Below are positions 26,989 through 35,200 of a stretch of 64,000 nt of DNA, one piece after another; positions within the stretch are counted from its first letter, which is position 1, and each line of letters begins with the position of its first letter. The DNA comes from Pontibacter ummariensis (GTDB lineage Bacteria; Bacteroidota; Bacteroidia; Cytophagales; Hymenobacteraceae), in assembly GCF_900188175.1 (NCBI RefSeq), contig NZ_FZOQ01000002.1, positions 124,001 through 188,000 on the forward strand, given 5' to 3'. The notes beneath the pieces were generated by a model. It made no database searches. It had not been told where the DNA came from and was given only the letters and a program-made list of their open reading frames with translations. Both the position numbers and the translations under genes were made by a program.

Positions 26989-27034
26989 TATAACAGAAAG
27001 CCCGTGATCGGAACATCACGGGCTTTCTGTTATA
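26989..27034. terminator. Second, bidirectional terminator before the ABC permease gene
   Basis: A perfect 20-bp stem (26989-27008 with 27015-27034) closes the 6-nt loop CGGAAC. It lies 40 nt beyond the 3' end of the convergent ABC permease gene and serves mainly that gene on the minus strand. Confidence 0.85.
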
Positions 27035-27074
27035 CAAGCGGCAAGTTCATGATCCCAAGCAAGCGAGCCCTTCC

Positions 27075-29645
27075 TCAGGCTGCTTCCCTGCGTAGCACTT
27101 CCAACGGCGGTCTGCTCAACACTCCTCTGCTGTTCAGCATGCCGATCAGCACCGTTAGGGCGGTGATTCCCAGGAAAACGGGTAACAAGGGGGCTAAGTC
27201 CGGCACAAACTCTACTTCAAAGCTATAAACAGCCAGGGCCCAGCTAGCGCCTATTGAAATAAGCACACCCGTGCCGGCGGCTAGCATACCCAGCAAAAGG
27301 TATTCAAAGGCATTGATCGACAGGATCTGCTTTTTATTCGCCCCAAGCGTCCGCAGCAGTACGCTTTCCTGTACCCGCTGAAACTTGCTGATGTTAATAG
27401 AACCAATCAGTACGAGTAAGCCGGTTGTGATACTGAAAAGAGCCATAAAGCGGATCACAAAGGAGATTTTACCCAGGATGTCGTCCAGGGTCTGCAGGAT
27501 CAGGCCAAGGTCGATGGCCGAGACGTTGGGAAACAACTGCACCAACTCCCGCTGAAACTGAGCCGACTGTGCATCCGTCTGGGTGCGTGTCATGAGCACA
27601 TGAAACTGCGGTGCTTCCTCCAGCACGCCTTTAGGGAACAGAACCCGGAAATTGCTCTGTACCCTGTTCCACTCTACTTCCCGAAGGTGGGCTACCACTG
27701 TTGGCACCAAGGCGCCCTGCACGTTAAAGATCAAGGTGTCTCCTAGCTCCGCCTTTAGTCGTTCGGCATAGCGGTCTTCCACCGAAATCGGAATAGGGCT
27801 ATCCGCCGGACCAGCCATACCTCCCCAGGTACCACCGACGCCCGTTTCAGAGGCTATCAAGGTATCCCGGTAGGTCACGCGGTATTCCCGGGTAAAAGCC
27901 CAATCCGGTATGCCAAGGGTGGTATCGCTGCGCACATCGGCTGCGGTTAGCCCATTAATTTCCTCCAGGCGCATTGTCACGACAGGCACGTATTGTAATA
28001 CAGGCAAGCCCTGTGCCTCTGCGAAGGCCGCCACTTCTTCTTTCTGCGCGTTCTGGATGTCGAACAGCACCAGGTTCGGCTGGTTCTCGCTTCCGGCAAA
28101 AGCGACCTCGCTCAGGAGAAGGCGCTGCATCAGGAACAACGTCGCGATCAGAGCGGTCCCAAGCCCTATCGACACGGTCAGCAGCAGGGTCTGGTTATTG
28201 GGGCGGTACAGGTTTGCCAGGCTTTGGCGCCACACATAGCCCCAATTAACCGGGAAGAAGCGCTTTACCAGCCACATCATCAGGCGGGCCAGCAGGGCCA
28301 GCACCAGGAAGGAGGCTAGCACACCGCCCGTAAAGGAAAGCGCCCGCAGCCAGGTGCCCAGCTGCAGGTAAGCAAACAGAAAGATAAAGCCAAGGATCAG
28401 CGCATATACCCCCCAACGAAGTGTATCCCGCTGTGAAGTCAGGTGCTCGATGCCCGCCCGTAAGGTGATTAGCGGCGACACGTTGCGGATAGTGAGCAAA
28501 GGCAGCAGGGCGAAGAGCACCGCAACAACAACCCCAATGCCAATGCCTACTGCGATAGCAGACCAGGACACAGAGAGCGTTACCTCTACAGGTAAGAACG
28601 CCTGGAAGAGCTGCGGCAGGTACAACTGAATAAGGCTCCCCAAAACAGCGCCAACAACAGAGCCGATAAAGCCCATGGCCATGATCTGGAAAAGGTAGAT
28701 CAGGAAAGCCTGCTTCCCACTAACACCCAGGCAGCGCAGCACACCTATGGTGGCCAGTTTTTCCCGGATGTATACGTGCACCGCACTGGCAACCCCCACA
28801 CAACCGAGCAACAGGGCCACAAAGCCGACTAAGGCCAGGAAGCGCGCCAGGTTATCATAGGCTTCCCCCGTGCTTTCCTTACGGCTCTTCACGGTATCGT
28901 AGCCGAAGCCTGCTTCCTCCAACCGCGGCTCCAGTTTCTTGACTAAGGCATCCGCATCGGTAGTGACAGGCAAGTTGTAATAGAAATAATAACTAATGCG
29001 GCTCCCCTTCTGCAGCAAGCCTGTTTCCTCGGCGTAGCGCTTCGGGATGTAGACAGCTGGCGCAATGGTCGCTGTTACAGCCGTCTGTCCAGGTATTTTC
29101 TTCAGGGCCCCGGCAATCTCAAAGGTCAGGTTGCCGACCTTGATAGAATCTCCTGGTTTGGTATTGAATTGCAGGAGGAGCGTTTCGTCAACCAGCGCTT
29201 TGCGCCCCCCGTGGCGGAAAGCGCGGCTGGCCTCCACGGGTTCGGTTTCAATAGTCCCGTAGTAGGGAAACCCGGCGTCCTCCAAAGCACGCACCTGTAC
29301 GAGCCTGGTACCCTGCGAGGCCTGGAAAAAAACCATCGAGACAAAGCGTATCTCATCGGAGCGCTCCCCTCCTATGGCAATGGAATCCACCAGGTGTTGC
29401 ATGTCCGGCTCGAGTACCCGGTTGCTGGCAATGACCAGGTCGGCCCCGATCAGGGACTTCGCCTGCCGGTCTATGTCGGTCCTCAGGTTATCTGCAAATG
29501 AGTTGATGGCCACCAGGGCTGCGATGCCCAGCACAATGGAAGAGATGAACAGCGCCAGACGGCCCCTGTTTCTCCGGCTATCGCGCCAGGCCATTTTTAG
29601 CAGCCAGGGTAAGTTCAGGCTGTTTTTAGAATTCGTATCAGGCAC
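27075..29645 (-). CDS. ABC transporter permease, FtsX/YbbP-like
   Basis: This 856-residue inner-membrane permease has two FtsX-type halves. TM1 (LALFISSIVLGIAALVAINSF, about 30-50) leads into a large periplasmic domain (about 55-260). A cluster of TM helices follows (LARFLALVGFVALLLGCVGVASAVHVY and the next three), then a second periplasmic domain and the last TM bundle ending near residue 850. The YbbP-type order of about ten TM helices is distinctive. In E. coli the YbbA-YbbP pair is an uncharacterised exporter divergent from tesA, and the same arrangement is seen here. The ATPase gene lies 76 nt upstream on the same strand. Confidence 0.9.
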   Translation of the reverse strand: MPDTNSKNSLNLPWLLKMAWRDSRRNRGRLALFISSIVLGIAALVAINSFADNLRTDIDRQAKSLIGADLVIASNRVLEPDMQHLVDSIAIGGERSDEIRFVSMVFFQASQGTRLVQVRALEDAGFPYYGTIETEPVEASRAFRHGGRKALVDETLLLQFNTKPGDSIKVGNLTFEIAGALKKIPGQTAVTATIAPAVYIPKRYAEETGLLQKGSRISYYFYYNLPVTTDADALVKKLEPRLEEAGFGYDTVKSRKESTGEAYDNLARFLALVGFVALLLGCVGVASAVHVYIREKLATIGVLRCLGVSGKQAFLIYLFQIMAMGFIGSVVGAVLGSLIQLYLPQLFQAFLPVEVTLSVSWSAIAVGIGIGVVVAVLFALLPLLTIRNVSPLITLRAGIEHLTSQRDTLRWGVYALILGFIFLFAYLQLGTWLRALSFTGGVLASFLVLALLARLMMWLVKRFFPVNWGYVWRQSLANLYRPNNQTLLLTVSIGLGTALIATLFLMQRLLLSEVAFAGSENQPNLVLFDIQNAQKEEVAAFAEAQGLPVLQYVPVVTMRLEEINGLTAADVRSDTTLGIPDWAFTREYRVTYRDTLIASETGVGGTWGGMAGPADSPIPISVEDRYAERLKAELGDTLIFNVQGALVPTVVAHLREVEWNRVQSNFRVLFPKGVLEEAPQFHVLMTRTQTDAQSAQFQRELVQLFPNVSAIDLGLILQTLDDILGKISFVIRFMALFSITTGLLVLIGSINISKFQRVQESVLLRTLGANKKQILSINAFEYLLLGMLAAGTGVLISIGASWALAVYSFEVEFVPDLAPLLPVFLGITALTVLIGMLNSRGVLSRPPLEVLRREAA

Positions 29646-29721
29646 AGGTAGTAGGGTTCAAAATGGTTGTTGATAAGAAGTAACAGGTACTCCTTTAATT
29701 CCAGCAAGGGGGCAGTAACTT

Positions 29722-30411
29722 TTACAAATTGGCAGTCACTTCATCCGAAACAACAGTTCCGCCCTTGATCCGGATGATGCGGTCTGTTTTCTCTGCCAGC
29801 TCCAGGTCATGCGTTACCAGCACAAGGGTAGTGCCGGCCTCCTGGTTCAGGTCAAACAAAAGCTTCTCTACGCGCGCGCCCGTTTCCTCGTCCAGGTTTC
29901 CGGTAGGTTCATCGGCAAACAGGATGGTGGGCCTGTTCGAAAAAGCCCTGGCCAGGGACACCCGCTGCTGCTCTCCCCCGGAAAGCTGCGTGGGGTAATG
30001 GTCGTGGCGTTCGGCCAGGCCCACGCGGCCCAGCAGTTCCATGGCCTGTTTCTGCACATTGCGTTCTCCCCTTAACTCGAGGGGTACCATCACGTTCTCC
30101 AGCGCTGTAAGGGTTGGTATCAGCTGAAAGTTCTGGAAGATGAAACCCACGTACTGGTTACGGACCTGCGCCCGCTCATCCTCCGACAGGTTGTCCAGCT
30201 TAATGCCATTTAAAATAACGGAACCGGAGCTGGCACGGTCGAGGCCGGCGCAAAGGCCCAGCAGGGTGGTCTTGCCGCTACCGGAGGGGCCCACGATGGA
30301 GCAGGTGTCGCCTGCCTGAATCGAAAAATTTATACCTTGCAGCACCGTTAGGTGCCGATCACCGCTGTCGTAGGTTTTCTTGAGATCTTGTATGTCGAGT
30401 ATCGTTGACAC
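29722..30411 (-). CDS. ABC transporter ATP-binding protein, YbbA/LolD-like
   Basis: This 229-residue ATPase starts at GTG (30409-30411). The upstream open frame has no ATG before the natural N-terminus STILDIQDLKKTYD, and an AAAGAAAAA stretch lies just before the GTG. Walker A is GPSGSGKTT (41-49), the Q-loop lies in GFIFQNFQLIPTLTALENV, the signature is LSGGEQQR (near 145), Walker B is ILFADEPTGNLDE and the H-loop is VTHD. This is the MacB/LolD/YbbA type that works with FtsX-like permeases; the YbbP-like permease follows 76 nt downstream. It is divergent from the tesA-like gene. The substrate may be a lipid or lipoprotein but is not established. Confidence 0.93.
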   Translation of the reverse strand: MSTILDIQDLKKTYDSGDRHLTVLQGINFSIQAGDTCSIVGPSGSGKTTLLGLCAGLDRASSGSVILNGIKLDNLSEDERAQVRNQYVGFIFQNFQLIPTLTALENVMVPLELRGERNVQKQAMELLGRVGLAERHDHYPTQLSGGEQQRVSLARAFSNRPTILFADEPTGNLDEETGARVEKLLFDLNQEAGTTLVLVTHDLELAEKTDRIIRIKGGTVVSDEVTANL

Positions 30412-30571
30412 GCTTATTTTTCTTTTTTTGATGAATGCTTCAGAACATAGTATAACTGTATGGCAGCAGATTTGCTGTTTACAGTGGAGTCCTAAAACAA
30501 AATAACTGCTGCAGCACGTTATATGTTTTACGCAGGACAAGTATAAATTTAGGAAACAAAGTCCATTTACC

Positions 30572-31285
30572 GTGATAAAGAGAAAACTTTTGCCCCTGGG
30601 CTTCGCTGCCCTGACAGCCCTGTACAGTTGCAACGAGGTAGAGCAGGCCGAACAGGCAGAAGCCGCGCAAGAGGTCCGTACCGAAGCCTCGGCTGAAAAG
30701 GCAAGGGCCCAGAAGGAAGAAACAAAAACCATACTGTTTTTCGGAAACAGCCTGACTGCCGGGTATGGCCTGGAGCCGGATCAGGCTTTTCCGGCCCTGA
30801 TACAGGAGCGTGTTGATTCGCTCGGCCTGCCCTACAAGGTGATTAACGCCGGGGTAAGCGGCGAAACGACAGCAGGCGGCAAAAGCCGGATCGACTGGCT
30901 TTTAAAGCAACCAATCGATGTTTTTGTGCTGGAACTGGGAGCAAACGATGGCTTAAGAGGGATAAACCTGGAGGAGAGCTACAGCAACCTGCAGACCATC
31001 ATAGAAAAGGTCAGGTCGAAGTACCCGGATGTAGAGATTGTGCTGGCAGGTATGCAGATACCGCCTAACATGGGCCAGGACTACGCCAACGAATTCCGGG
31101 AGATGTATACCCGGCTGGCAGAAGAAGAAAACGTAGCCCTGATTCCCTTCCTGCTAGAGGATGTGGCTGGTATCCCCAAGTTGAATCAGGACGACGGGAT
31201 ACACCCGACAGAGGAAGGACAAAAAATAGTGGCCGAAAATGTGTGGGAAGTACTGGGCCCTCTACTGACAGAACAGCAGGTCTAA
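30572..31285 (+). CDS. TesA-like SGNH/GDSL lipoprotein esterase
   Basis: This 237-residue protein opens with a lipoprotein signal (MIKRKLLPLGFAALTALYSC, Cys20) and an acidic Glu/Ala linker (about 21-50). The SGNH hydrolase domain has block I FFGNSLTAGYG with nucleophile Ser60, block II INAGVSGETTAGG, block III GANDGLRG (near 128) and block V DGIHPTEEG with the Asp-x-x-His pair. E. coli TesA, the nearest named member, is a periplasmic thioesterase/lysophospholipase and arylesterase. Here the enzyme would be anchored to a membrane. The start codon is GTG at 30572. It is divergent from the ybbA-ybbP-like transporter, as in Enterobacteria. Confidence 0.92.
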   Translation: MIKRKLLPLGFAALTALYSCNEVEQAEQAEAAQEVRTEASAEKARAQKEETKTILFFGNSLTAGYGLEPDQAFPALIQERVDSLGLPYKVINAGVSGETTAGGKSRIDWLLKQPIDVFVLELGANDGLRGINLEESYSNLQTIIEKVRSKYPDVEIVLAGMQIPPNMGQDYANEFREMYTRLAEEENVALIPFLLEDVAGIPKLNQDDGIHPTEEGQKIVAENVWEVLGPLLTEQQV

Positions 31286-31384
31286 AAAAAATTTGTATAA
31301 ATTTTCATAAAACAATAACATCTTCTTTAGCTTCTTCGTATAATAGAACGGCTAAAAGTTGAAAACTAGGTTTTCAGAATAATT

Positions 31385-31423
31385 GCGGAGGCTCCTCATT
31401 TAGCAGGGGTCTCCGCTTTTTTT
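31385..31423 (+). terminator. Intrinsic terminator downstream of the tesA-like gene
   Basis: A 12-bp stem (31385-31396 with 31405-31416, two G-T pairs) with an 8-nt loop is followed by seven T. It lies 100 nt after the stop codon. Confidence 0.88.
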
Positions 31424-31479
31424 GTGCTTGCCTCGCCCTCCTGTCCCAAATTTCAGTACAATTTATCCTCCCATAGGAA

Positions 31480-31507
31480 TTGTACTGTTGTACACGCCTT
31501 ACATTTG
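31480..31507 (+). promoter_or_regulatory. Bacteroidota-type promoter for the sigma factor operon
   Basis: TTG (31480-31482), a 17-nt spacer and TACATTTG (31500-31507) form the same layout and -7 box as the promoter at 6293-6320. The start of transcription would be near 31514, about 300 nt before the GTG start of the sigma gene. Confidence 0.5.
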
Positions 31508-31814
31508 TTGCTCCCTGTAACTGAACAGAGGATACCCACCATTAAGCCAAGTTATTTCAGCGTTTTACATACTCCCCTTCTATCATTACAGTCTTTTCCC
31601 TTAGTTATTTCCGACATAACTAGGCTTGTTGCTCGTGTAATTTTATAGTTGATAGCCAAATATTTATAGTAACAGAGTAGGTGCTTACGAAAATATATAA
31701 GATTTTTATACATCCTCAGGCAACCTCCTTATGCAGCCTTGCATCTAAGGGGTAAAGAGCAACAAGCAGCTCCTGAAAAGCCTAAACAGATAATTTGATA
31801 AACCTTTACGCAGC

Positions 31815-32348
31815 GTGACAGAAGCGGAACTGATAGCAGGATGCCAAAAGGCAGATAGTAAGGCGCAGAAGCACCTGTACGAGCGTTTCGCCTCGCAGAT
31901 GTACGGCGTGTGCCTCCGCTATCTTAAAAACGAGATGGACGCGGAAGAAGCGCTGTTGAATGGGTTTATGAAGATCTACCAGTATATTGACCGGTTTGAG
32001 GCAAAGGGCAGTTTCGAAGGTTGGGTCCGTCGCATTATGGTGAACGAGGCCCTGGCCTTCCTGCGAAAGAAAGAACCTTTGCACCTGGCCATCGAAGACA
32101 GCAGCGTACAAATAGCTGGCTTAGGCGGTGCAGACCAGGACCTGGCTGAAGAAGAATTGCTGGAGCTGCTCAGAACTTTACCCGCCGGATACAGGGCGGT
32201 TTTTAACCTGTATGCCATAGAAGGATATTCACATAAGGAGATAGCCGACATGCTCGGAATTACCGAAGGAACCTCTAAATCGCAGTTGAGCAAGGCCCGC
32301 GCCATGCTGCAACGCCGATTAACGGGCCTGGAGGCTATCGCCAGCTAA
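31815..32348 (+). CDS. ECF-type RNA polymerase sigma factor
   Basis: This 177-residue sigma-70 family protein of the extracytoplasmic-function type starts at GTG (31815). Region 2 covers about 20-85 (LYERFASQMYGVCLRYL, then EEALLNGFMKIYQYIDRF and GWVRRIMVNEALAFLRK). Region 4 covers about 115-170 (LPAGYRAVFNLYAIEGYSHKEIADMLGITEGTSKSQLSKARAML) with its helix-turn-helix. It directs RNA polymerase to a specific regulon, which is unknown here. Thirteen nt downstream lies a single-TM protein that is the likely anti-sigma factor, followed by an outer-membrane protein gene. All three probably form one autoregulated operon. Confidence 0.93.
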   Translation: MTEAELIAGCQKADSKAQKHLYERFASQMYGVCLRYLKNEMDAEEALLNGFMKIYQYIDRFEAKGSFEGWVRRIMVNEALAFLRKKEPLHLAIEDSSVQIAGLGGADQDLAEEELLELLRTLPAGYRAVFNLYAIEGYSHKEIADMLGITEGTSKSQLSKARAMLQRRLTGLEAIAS

Positions 32349-32361
32349 CAAGGAGGACACG

Positions 32362-33270
32362 ATGAGACCAGAAGACATAGACAAACTGTTTAAGGAGCGC
32401 CTGGGTAACTCCACGCCCCCCCCTCCCGGGGACCTTTGGAACCGCCTGCAGCAACGCATGGAGGAAGAAAAGGAAGCTAAACCGCTCCTGCTCTTCCCGA
32501 CCCAGGAGCAAGAGAAGAAAAGGAGCTTTATGTGGGTTTACTCCTCTGTGGCGGCGACGCTCTCCCTGCTGCTGACTGTTGGCGTTGTGTTTTATAACGT
32601 TAAAACAGGCACCCCGGAGATAAGCGAGACCCTCACAAAAGAAGAGCGTCTCCAGCTACAGGAAGCACCGGCTTTTAAAATTCCTGTGCCAGAAGAAACT
32701 GTGGCAGGTATTGAGGAGGCCAAAGAAAGCGCCCCGCCTGAAAAAAACTTTAACACCGAGGCAACCGCGGCAAAGTCTGTTGCATCTAAACAGGTAGCAG
32801 CGCTTGATAAGCCAAAAGCCGAAGCAGAGACTGGCACAAAAGTCTTACAAAATTCCAGACCAACAAAACAGGTTAAGCACTCTAGGACTAAGGCAATAAC
32901 GCAGCCTGCCCTGGCGGTGAACAAACCTGAAGTGGCAAACAAAGCCACGGAGGCAGTACAGGAACCTGCTGCACAGCCAACTGCGACTGTCAGCCTTGCG
33001 GAAGCCAAAACAGCTAACGCCGACCTGAATGCCGCGCCGGTGGAGATCACCATCAAGCGCTCCGTTGCCTCTCCGGCCAGCGTGGCAGAAGCAGAGCAGC
33101 CATCCGGAATTGACAAGAAGGCGAAGCTGGCCAAGAATATCTTTAAACAGGTTCGCAACCTGGCAAACGGCGAAGGAGTGGAACTGTCAGAACTGGGCAT
33201 CCGTGCCGACCGGATAGCCCTTGAAACACAGATCGGAAAGCAAAAGATCTCAAAAGTAATACAACTCTAA
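32362..33270 (+). CDS. Single-TM protein, putative anti-sigma factor
   Basis: This 302-residue protein has an N-terminal cytoplasmic segment (1-55) with PPPGDLWNRLQQRMEEE, which looks like the short helical sigma-binding tails of Bacteroidota anti-sigma factors. A single TM helix is at 57-79. The periplasmic part is low-complexity and rich in Ala, Lys, Glu and Thr (about 85-240), ending in a folded segment (about 255-302, LAKNIFKQVRNLANGEGVELSELGI). No zinc-binding H-x3-C-x2-C motif is present, so it is not a ZAS-type anti-sigma factor. The role is inferred from its place between the sigma factor and the outer-membrane protein gene. Confidence 0.6.
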   Translation: MRPEDIDKLFKERLGNSTPPPPGDLWNRLQQRMEEEKEAKPLLLFPTQEQEKKRSFMWVYSSVAATLSLLLTVGVVFYNVKTGTPEISETLTKEERLQLQEAPAFKIPVPEETVAGIEEAKESAPPEKNFNTEATAAKSVASKQVAALDKPKAEAETGTKVLQNSRPTKQVKHSRTKAITQPALAVNKPEVANKATEAVQEPAAQPTATVSLAEAKTANADLNAAPVEITIKRSVASPASVAEAEQPSGIDKKAKLAKNIFKQVRNLANGEGVELSELGIRADRIALETQIGKQKISKVIQL

Positions 33271-33282
33271 TCCCTTAAAACC

Positions 33283-34395
33283 ATGAAACGATTACTACTT
33301 TTAATGGCCATTTTCATGGCCACAGTGACCGGTGTGTCTGCCAAAGGCGGTCTTACCGTAGGGCATCCCCACGAAGGTGAGCAGGACACGATCATCGTAA
33401 AGATGGCCAACGGAGCCAAAATGATCCTTCACCTGGAAAACATACAGCAACTACAGGCTTTCGAGCACTACAGCCTCGACTCGCTCATGCGGGAGCTAAA
33501 CAAGTACGTGGACCGTGTGAATGAAATGGAAAATACAACTGCGGGTTCAAAGGACATGACGGTGACGTTTAACACGGCTAAATCGCCAGACGGCAAATCC
33601 GACCAGGTAACCGTTACCGTGCAGGAGCAGGACGAACAGACAGGCGAAGTAAAGACCGAGCACCATGAGATCCGCATCAACAAGACCTTTAAGATAGACG
33701 TGGAGGTAGAAGAGGATGGCGATAACACCAAAGTAAATGTGAACGTGCCGACAAAGGCAGAGCGCGACAGCATCCGGATAGCAAAAGAAGAGGAGAACTA
33801 TAAGCCCGTAAACTTCGGCTTTGACATGGACCTGGGCTTTAACGCCTTCGTGGACGGGGAGAACCTGCCGGACCTGAAGCCCTGGGGATCCCGTTACGTA
33901 AGCTTAAACTGGCGGTTCGATGCGCAGGTAGGTGGCAGAAGAAGCCCTTTCCACATACTGTCTGGCCTCCAGTTCGCCTTTAACAACTACATGTTTGAAG
34001 ACGACATCATCGTGGAGGAAGTTGACGGCATCACGCACTTCGTGGAGCTGGAGGAAGTTGACTTTGAGAAGACCAAGCTAACCCACTCCTCTATTAATGT
34101 TCCCCTGTTGGCTTTGCTGGAGTTCGAGCGCAAAAACGGGAAGGATGGCTTTACCATTGGTGCCGGACCGTTTGTAGGCTACCGCCTGGGAAGCCACGCC
34201 AAGTACAAGTTCAACGACGACAAGGAAAAAGACCGGGACAACTTTAACCTATCGGACTTTCATTATGGTGTGGAGGGAGTGATAGGGTACGGATGCCTGA
34301 ACCTCTTTGCGAAGTATAACATGAACGAACTGTTCGAAGAAGGCAAAGGCCCGCAAACAAACGTTGTTAGCTTTGGCTTCCGTCTGTTTCTTTAA
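33283..34395 (+). CDS. Predicted outer-membrane beta-barrel protein
   Basis: This 370-residue protein has a signal peptide (MKRLLLLMAIFMATVTGVSAK). A first section (about 25-185) of alternating charged beta-strands and acid-rich linkers (VEVEEDGDNTKVNVNV) is followed by a C-terminal barrel-like region of about 180 residues. Aromatic strand patterns there include GFDMDLGFNAF, YVSLNWRFDAQVG, GFTIGAGPFVGYRLG and the final VVSFGFRLFL, ending in Phe-x-Leu-Phe-Leu. It resembles the small outer-membrane barrel families (OMP_b-brl) frequent in this phylum. It is third in the sigma/anti-sigma operon (12-nt gap), so it may be the sensed or controlled envelope component. Confidence 0.75.
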   Translation: MKRLLLLMAIFMATVTGVSAKGGLTVGHPHEGEQDTIIVKMANGAKMILHLENIQQLQAFEHYSLDSLMRELNKYVDRVNEMENTTAGSKDMTVTFNTAKSPDGKSDQVTVTVQEQDEQTGEVKTEHHEIRINKTFKIDVEVEEDGDNTKVNVNVPTKAERDSIRIAKEEENYKPVNFGFDMDLGFNAFVDGENLPDLKPWGSRYVSLNWRFDAQVGGRRSPFHILSGLQFAFNNYMFEDDIIVEEVDGITHFVELEEVDFEKTKLTHSSINVPLLALLEFERKNGKDGFTIGAGPFVGYRLGSHAKYKFNDDKEKDRDNFNLSDFHYGVEGVIGYGCLNLFAKYNMNELFEEGKGPQTNVVSFGFRLFL

Positions 34396-34413
34396 GAATA
34401 AAGTATCGGTGAG

Positions 34414-34441
34414 AAAAAAGGAGCTTCAGGGCTCCTTTTTT
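34414..34441. terminator. Bidirectional terminator between the sigma operon and the SpoU gene
   Basis: The 11-bp stem AAAAAAGGAGC / GCTCCTTTTTT with a 6-nt loop supplies a T-run in both directions between two convergent genes. Confidence 0.9.
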
Positions 34442-34444
34442 GTT

Positions 34445-35191
34445 TTAACTGTTACGTCTGAAATTATCCATGATGATGGCGGTGGCTGTCGCCACGTTTA
34501 AAGACTCTGCCTGGCCAAAAGCAGGAATCTTGATCAGCTGATTTACCTGCGCCGCTACCTCCGGTCGGATACCGTTTGCCTCATTGCCTAACACCACAAT
34601 GCCCTCCGGCTTCAGTTGCATTTGGTGCAGGTTCTCGCCTGCCAGAGAGGCCCCATAGATCTTGGTGTCCTTTGTATGCTGCTGCAACCAGGCAGACAGG
34701 TCGAGGTAATGTACCTGCACCCGGGTAAAGGAGCCCATGGTAGCGGAAATCACTTTGGCGTTATAGAAGTCGGCACACGTTTCTGAGCAAACAACCGTTT
34801 GTATGCCATACCAGTCTGCAATGCGGATAATGGTGCCCAGGTTGCCGGGGTCACGCACATCGTCGAGGGCAATGACCAGATCCGAAGGTTTTACTTCTAA
34901 GGTCGGTAATTGCCGCATTTTGGCCACGGCCAGTGCTGCGTTGTTACTGGAGAAAGTGCCGGCTTTCACCAGTTCCTCTTCCGTCACCACGTCAAAAGCT
35001 AACCCTTTGGGGAAAGAACTGGTATGCTCGCGGTAAAAGGGCTCCGTTATAAAAAGGTGCTCCAACCCAAAATCAGAGCGAAGCAGCTCCAGCACGCTCT
35101 TGCCTCCTTCCACCACAAAGGCCTGGTGTTGGTAACGGTATTTTTTTATTTGGAGCGATTTGATATACTTTACGACAGCTTTCGACAACAT
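34445..35191 (-). CDS. SpoU/TrmH-family RNA 2'-O-methyltransferase
   Basis: This 248-residue SPOUT enzyme transfers methyl from SAM to a ribose 2'-OH of rRNA or tRNA. An N-terminal substrate-binding domain covers about 1-85 (YIKSLQIKKYRYQHQAFVVEGGKSV). Three family motifs follow: LDDVRDPGNLGTIIRIADW, VVLGNEANGIR and IPAFGQAESLNVATATAI, which form the trefoil-knot SAM site. The TrmH/RlmB subgroup and the target nucleotide are not resolved. It is divergent from tamL, and the two start codons are only 9 nt apart. Confidence 0.92.
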   Translation of the reverse strand: MLSKAVVKYIKSLQIKKYRYQHQAFVVEGGKSVLELLRSDFGLEHLFITEPFYREHTSSFPKGLAFDVVTEEELVKAGTFSSNNAALAVAKMRQLPTLEVKPSDLVIALDDVRDPGNLGTIIRIADWYGIQTVVCSETCADFYNAKVISATMGSFTRVQVHYLDLSAWLQQHTKDTKIYGASLAGENLHQMQLKPEGIVVLGNEANGIRPEVAAQVNQLIKIPAFGQAESLNVATATAIIMDNFRRNS

Positions 35192-35200
35192 AAGTTAAGA

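Larger units (their letters stand above)
31286..31814. other. Long intergenic region before the sigma factor gene
   Basis: This 529-bp stretch has no supported gene. It holds a terminator (31385-31423) and a near-perfect promoter (31480-31507) that would give the sigma factor operon a leader of about 300 nt. One 74-codon frame (31424-31648) has no protein-like character. No known riboswitch pattern was recognised in the leader. Confidence 0.7.

Noticed and set aside
30412-30732. N-terminal extension of the ABC ATPase (336-residue reading)
   Set aside because: The added 107 residues are the antisense of the TesA-like gene start and are not ATPase-like. The GTG at 30411 gives the family length.
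31424-31648. A 74-codon frame between the terminator and the sigma gene
   Set aside because: It has no signal, domain or ribosome-binding site, and a good promoter lies inside it, so it is more likely leader sequence.
32592-33200. A 202-codon minus-strand frame, Ala/Ser-rich with hydrophobic runs
   Set aside because: It is the antisense of the Ala/Lys/Glu-rich part of the putative anti-sigma factor. The composition alone explains its length and hydrophobicity.
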